Shown piece after piece: positions 61,788 through 64,000 of a stretch of 64,000 nt of DNA; the stretch's first letter is position 1, and each line of letters begins with the position of its first letter. This DNA comes from Lysinibacillus telephonicus (lineage in GTDB: Bacteria; Bacillota; Bacilli; Bacillales_A; Planococcaceae): assembly GCF_003966145.1 (NCBI RefSeq), contig NZ_RXNR01000015.1, positions 1-64,000 on the forward strand, given 5' to 3'. The notes below the pieces were generated by a model that made no database searches, was not told the origin of the DNA, and worked only from the letters and a program-made list of their open reading frames with translations. The position numbers and the translations under genes are program-made.

Positions 61788-62258
61788 TTAACTCATATTA
61801 GCATCATCTTGTTGCTTTTCTTTATAGTTATCTGTACCTTTATCAAAGTCCTCTGAAAACTCTGCTTGTGTAATTAAATTATCTTTTGGGGTGCGTACAA
61901 CATGTTCAGTTTCATTTTCAAATAAATGATCCACTAAATATTTATGGTAGTAAAATTCGCCACCTGCAATAAATAATGATGATAATAATGCTGCTGAAAA
62001 TACTGAAATATCTGGATCAAATAGAAATGCACCTAGTGCCCATATAACTAAGAAGGCGAGTACTAAATCAGCTCCTGCAGCTGAGGCTCCCCCAATTCTA
62101 GGTAAGATAAACAAATCTCCAACAAATGCTACGATTGTTAAAACGAAAGTTATAATAAGAATATCTGCTAAAGAAACACCAAAGAATAACCCTAACACTA
62201 ATAATAAGACCCCAAAAGTCATAGCTAGCTTAATGAAAAAAGCTTTTGTTCTCTTCAA
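61788..62258 (-). CDS. yndM: YndM-like DUF2512 membrane protein
   Basis: This 156-aa protein has four hydrophobic segments in the first 105 residues (FFIKLAMTFGVLLLVLGLFF, DILIITFVLTIVAFVGDLF, ADLVLAFLVIWALGAFLF, SAALLSSLFIAGGEFYYHKY) and a polar, acidic C-terminal tail. This is the DUF2512/YndM layout. Function is unknown. The start is TTG at 62258, seven bases after AAGGAAG; an overlapping ATG is out of frame. Confidence 0.85.
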   Translation of the reverse strand: MKRTKAFFIKLAMTFGVLLLVLGLFFGVSLADILIITFVLTIVAFVGDLFILPRIGGASAAGADLVLAFLVIWALGAFLFDPDISVFSAALLSSLFIAGGEFYYHKYLVDHLFENETEHVVRTPKDNLITQAEFSEDFDKGTDNYKEKQQDDANMS

Positions 62259-62388
62259 AAAACATCTTCCTTTCTTTTTCTTTAAGCTTTAGGTTTTCCC
62301 AATTTATATCCTTCATACGTTTAAGGATTAATTGATGATTTATCAGTGTATTAAAAATTTAAAAATGATAAAAAAGTAAATATAAAAA

Positions 62389-62421
62389 GCTTCCCAAAAG
62401 TCTTTTTAACTTTTGAGAAGC
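62389..62421 (-). terminator. Terminator of the SLH amidase gene
   Basis: GCTTCCCAAAAG (62389-62400) pairs with 62410-62421 (one wobble), followed on the minus strand by TTTTTATA, about 70 bp past the stop. Confidence 0.8.
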
Positions 62422-62491
62422 TTCCAAAGCATTTATAACTATCAGTTTATCTCGACAAAAGATAACGAATACTTAACTATTGTTTTATGAT

Positions 62492-64000
62492 TTACTTTGA
62501 TGTCTTAAAATCATCATTTAAATATCGAGCCAATAATACGGCAAAATCTTGACGTGAAAGATTATTAGTAGGCTTAAAAGTTCCATCTTCATAACCACCA
62601 GCTATATTATTTGCTGCTAGTGCGGAAATTTCATCATATGCCCAATACTCTTTTGGGACATCCTTAAATTCGGTTGGATTAGTTCCCTCTAAGTCATAGG
62701 CTAATACTAAAATCTTAGCTGCATGTGATCTAGTTAATTTTCCGTTTGGATCGAAGTATTTTTGGCCCTGAGCATTTACGTAACCGTTGATTATACCTAA
62801 TTCTACAGCTTTAGCAATCTCCTCATATCCATTATCGCCTGGCTTCACATCAATAAATCCTGGATTTGTAACGTTAGAAAAGTCTTTAATTCCCTTTTCT
62901 CTTAAAATCATTTTTATAGCTTGTAAACGAGTAATAGGATTGTTTGGTTTAAATGTTCCATCAGCATAACCCTGAATTATGCCTTTATCTGTTAAATACT
63001 CAATTTCATCTTCATAAGAATTAACATCTTTAAATTTAGTTTCATCAACTAAATCAACCGCGAAATTAGGCGTTGTTTTTGGCAACGTTCTAGCATTTGT
63101 TGCTTGTTCAAATGAATAGGCTAAATCTAATAGAGATTGTTCACTAAATGCTAGCCCGAAGAAAGAAATCCCAACAGGTACCTCTTCCTTCGTAACACCA
63201 GCTGGCACAGTAATTTCAGGGAATCCTGTTGCTGAAGCTACATAACTAGCGGCATAAGTATCATATGCTTCACATACATATGTAGGGTCTTCCTGATCAA
63301 ATCTTGGTGACGCTGGACATGACATCGTTGGAAAAACGATTGCATCCAAATTTTCATTTTCCATAATTGCTTGAATTTCATCACGTACTTTAGGCATTTC
63401 GTTTGTTATGATTTGATTGTATTCTGCGCTGTCTTTAAATTCTGCCTGTTCCATCGAAGTTTTAAAACCTTCCACACGCCCTGGATTTACTGGCGTTGCC
63501 GAATTTAAAACTTCAGGAGATTCACTAATTTTGATAATTTCTTCTAGTGTTTTTGGCTGACCCTCTGGGAGCTGTGCAAGATATTCTTCTAATTGCACCT
63601 TAAAGTCCGCATCATTAATCGGTCCAACAATTGGTGTCCATAAATATTGAGTTAGCTCTGAGAAAGACACCGGAATAGCCTCTGTACCCATTTCTTCCAT
63701 TTTTGCTATAGCTTCATTCGCAATCGCATCCACTTCTTCGTTGTCGCCAAAAAAGTCAACTGCTACGCCGATTCTTGCGTTTTGTAAAGCAGTGCTATCT
63801 AAGGATTTACTATAGTCTTCGACGATGTGTTCCTTTGCAGGCAACGTTTTAGCGTCTTTCTCATCAACCCCAGCCATTACACTCAATACAATCGCTGCAT
63901 CCTCAACTGATCTTGCTATCGGACCAGTTGTATCAAAAGTTAACGAGGATGGAATTACCCCACTGCGACTTATTAAACCTATCGTCGGTCTTATACCAAC
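62492..64000 (-). CDS. Surface-anchored amidase with SLH domains (5' end outside window)
   Basis: The reading frame stays open to the right edge, so only the last 502 residues are seen. The frame from 64000 gives GLISRSGVIPSSLTFDTTGP and ARSVEDAA, typical of the amidase-signature family just after its catalytic Ser region; the catalytic Lys and Ser residues themselves lie outside the window. The amidase fold ends near window-residue 330. Three SLH domains fill the last 165 residues with motifs ITRLQ, LTRSH and LSRQD, so the enzyme should sit on the cell-wall polymer. An internal ATG at 63886 is not the start. The substrate is unknown. Confidence 0.88.
   Translation of the reverse strand, partial: VGIRPTIGLISRSGVIPSSLTFDTTGPIARSVEDAAIVLSVMAGVDEKDAKTLPAKEHIVEDYSKSLDSTALQNARIGVAVDFFGDNEEVDAIANEAIAKMEEMGTEAIPVSFSELTQYLWTPIVGPINDADFKVQLEEYLAQLPEGQPKTLEEIIKISESPEVLNSATPVNPGRVEGFKTSMEQAEFKDSAEYNQIITNEMPKVRDEIQAIMENENLDAIVFPTMSCPASPRFDQEDPTYVCEAYDTYAASYVASATGFPEITVPAGVTKEEVPVGISFFGLAFSEQSLLDLAYSFEQATNARTLPKTTPNFAVDLVDETKFKDVNSYEDEIEYLTDKGIIQGYADGTFKPNNPITRLQAIKMILREKGIKDFSNVTNPGFIDVKPGDNGYEEIAKAVELGIINGYVNAQGQKYFDPNGKLTRSHAAKILVLAYDLEGTNPTEFKDVPKEYWAYDEISALAANNIAGGYEDGTFKPTNNLSRQDFAVLLARYLNDDFKTSK

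Noticed and set aside
62492-63886. Amidase start at the ATG at 63886
   Set aside because: The frame continues without a stop to the window edge and encodes conserved amidase motifs (SRSGVIPSS, DTTGPIARS), so this Met is internal.

Overview
The window looks like chromosome from a low-GC, Gram-positive, endospore-forming bacterium. A member of the Planococcaceae/Caryophanaceae such as Lysinibacillus, Solibacillus or Ureibacillus fits best. The reasons are AT-rich intergenic DNA, strong AGGAGG-type ribosome sites with frequent GTG and TTG starts, an S-box riboswitch, a SleL-type spore cortex hydrolase, a two-gene Ku/LigD system, a DesK-DesR cold sensor and two proteins anchored by S-layer homology (SLH) domains. 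The genus is inferred from gene content, not from a marker gene. I see no rRNA, tRNA, insertion sequence, prophage or CRISPR array.

Layout from left to right. 1-3.3 kb: des-desK-desR membrane-fluidity module. 3.4-10.8 kb: a peptide ABC importer operon ending in an M20 carboxypeptidase and a GNAT acetyltransferase. 11-16.6 kb: an S-box controlled yitJ-metH operon for methionine synthesis. 16.7-26.5 kb: single genes (hemY, a Sel1-repeat protein, a LysR regulator and divergent carboxylesterase, an EndoQ-like nuclease divergent from guanine deaminase, a DUF423 membrane protein, a YusW-like lipoprotein and an EIIC-like membrane protein).

26.8-39.1 kb is the most coherent system. It is an eleven-gene leftward operon encoding two importer ATPases, an IclR regulator, a binding lipoprotein, two permeases, a large M14-type peptidase, pyroglutamyl peptidase and the three subunits of 5-oxoprolinase (PxpB, PxpC, PxpA). 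Read together, these genes would import N-terminally blocked (pyroglutamyl) peptides, trim them, release 5-oxoproline and open it to glutamate. Two IclR-like operator palindromes lie in front of the operon, 21 bp apart centre to centre.

39.6-45.2 kb: Ku and LigD (divergent), a CtaG-like and a DUF2243 membrane protein, and a CzrA-CzcD zinc-efflux pair with visible operators. 45.4-52.2 kb: an SLH/YcdB-repeat surface protein, SleL, a YkuI-like degenerate EAL protein and a PAS-GGDEF diguanylate cyclase. 52.6-55.1 kb: a divergent MFS drug-efflux/TetR pair. 55.4-61.1 kb: a PucR-linked module of an NCS1 permease, a DUF917 (S-Me-THD family) protein and a hydantoinase/oxoprolinase-family protein, probably for a hydantoin-like or other cyclic N-compound. 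61.3-64 kb: small membrane proteins and the 3' part of an SLH-anchored amidase that runs off the right edge.

Start codons were re-chosen where a ribosome site clearly favoured a different codon; each such case is stated in its entry.
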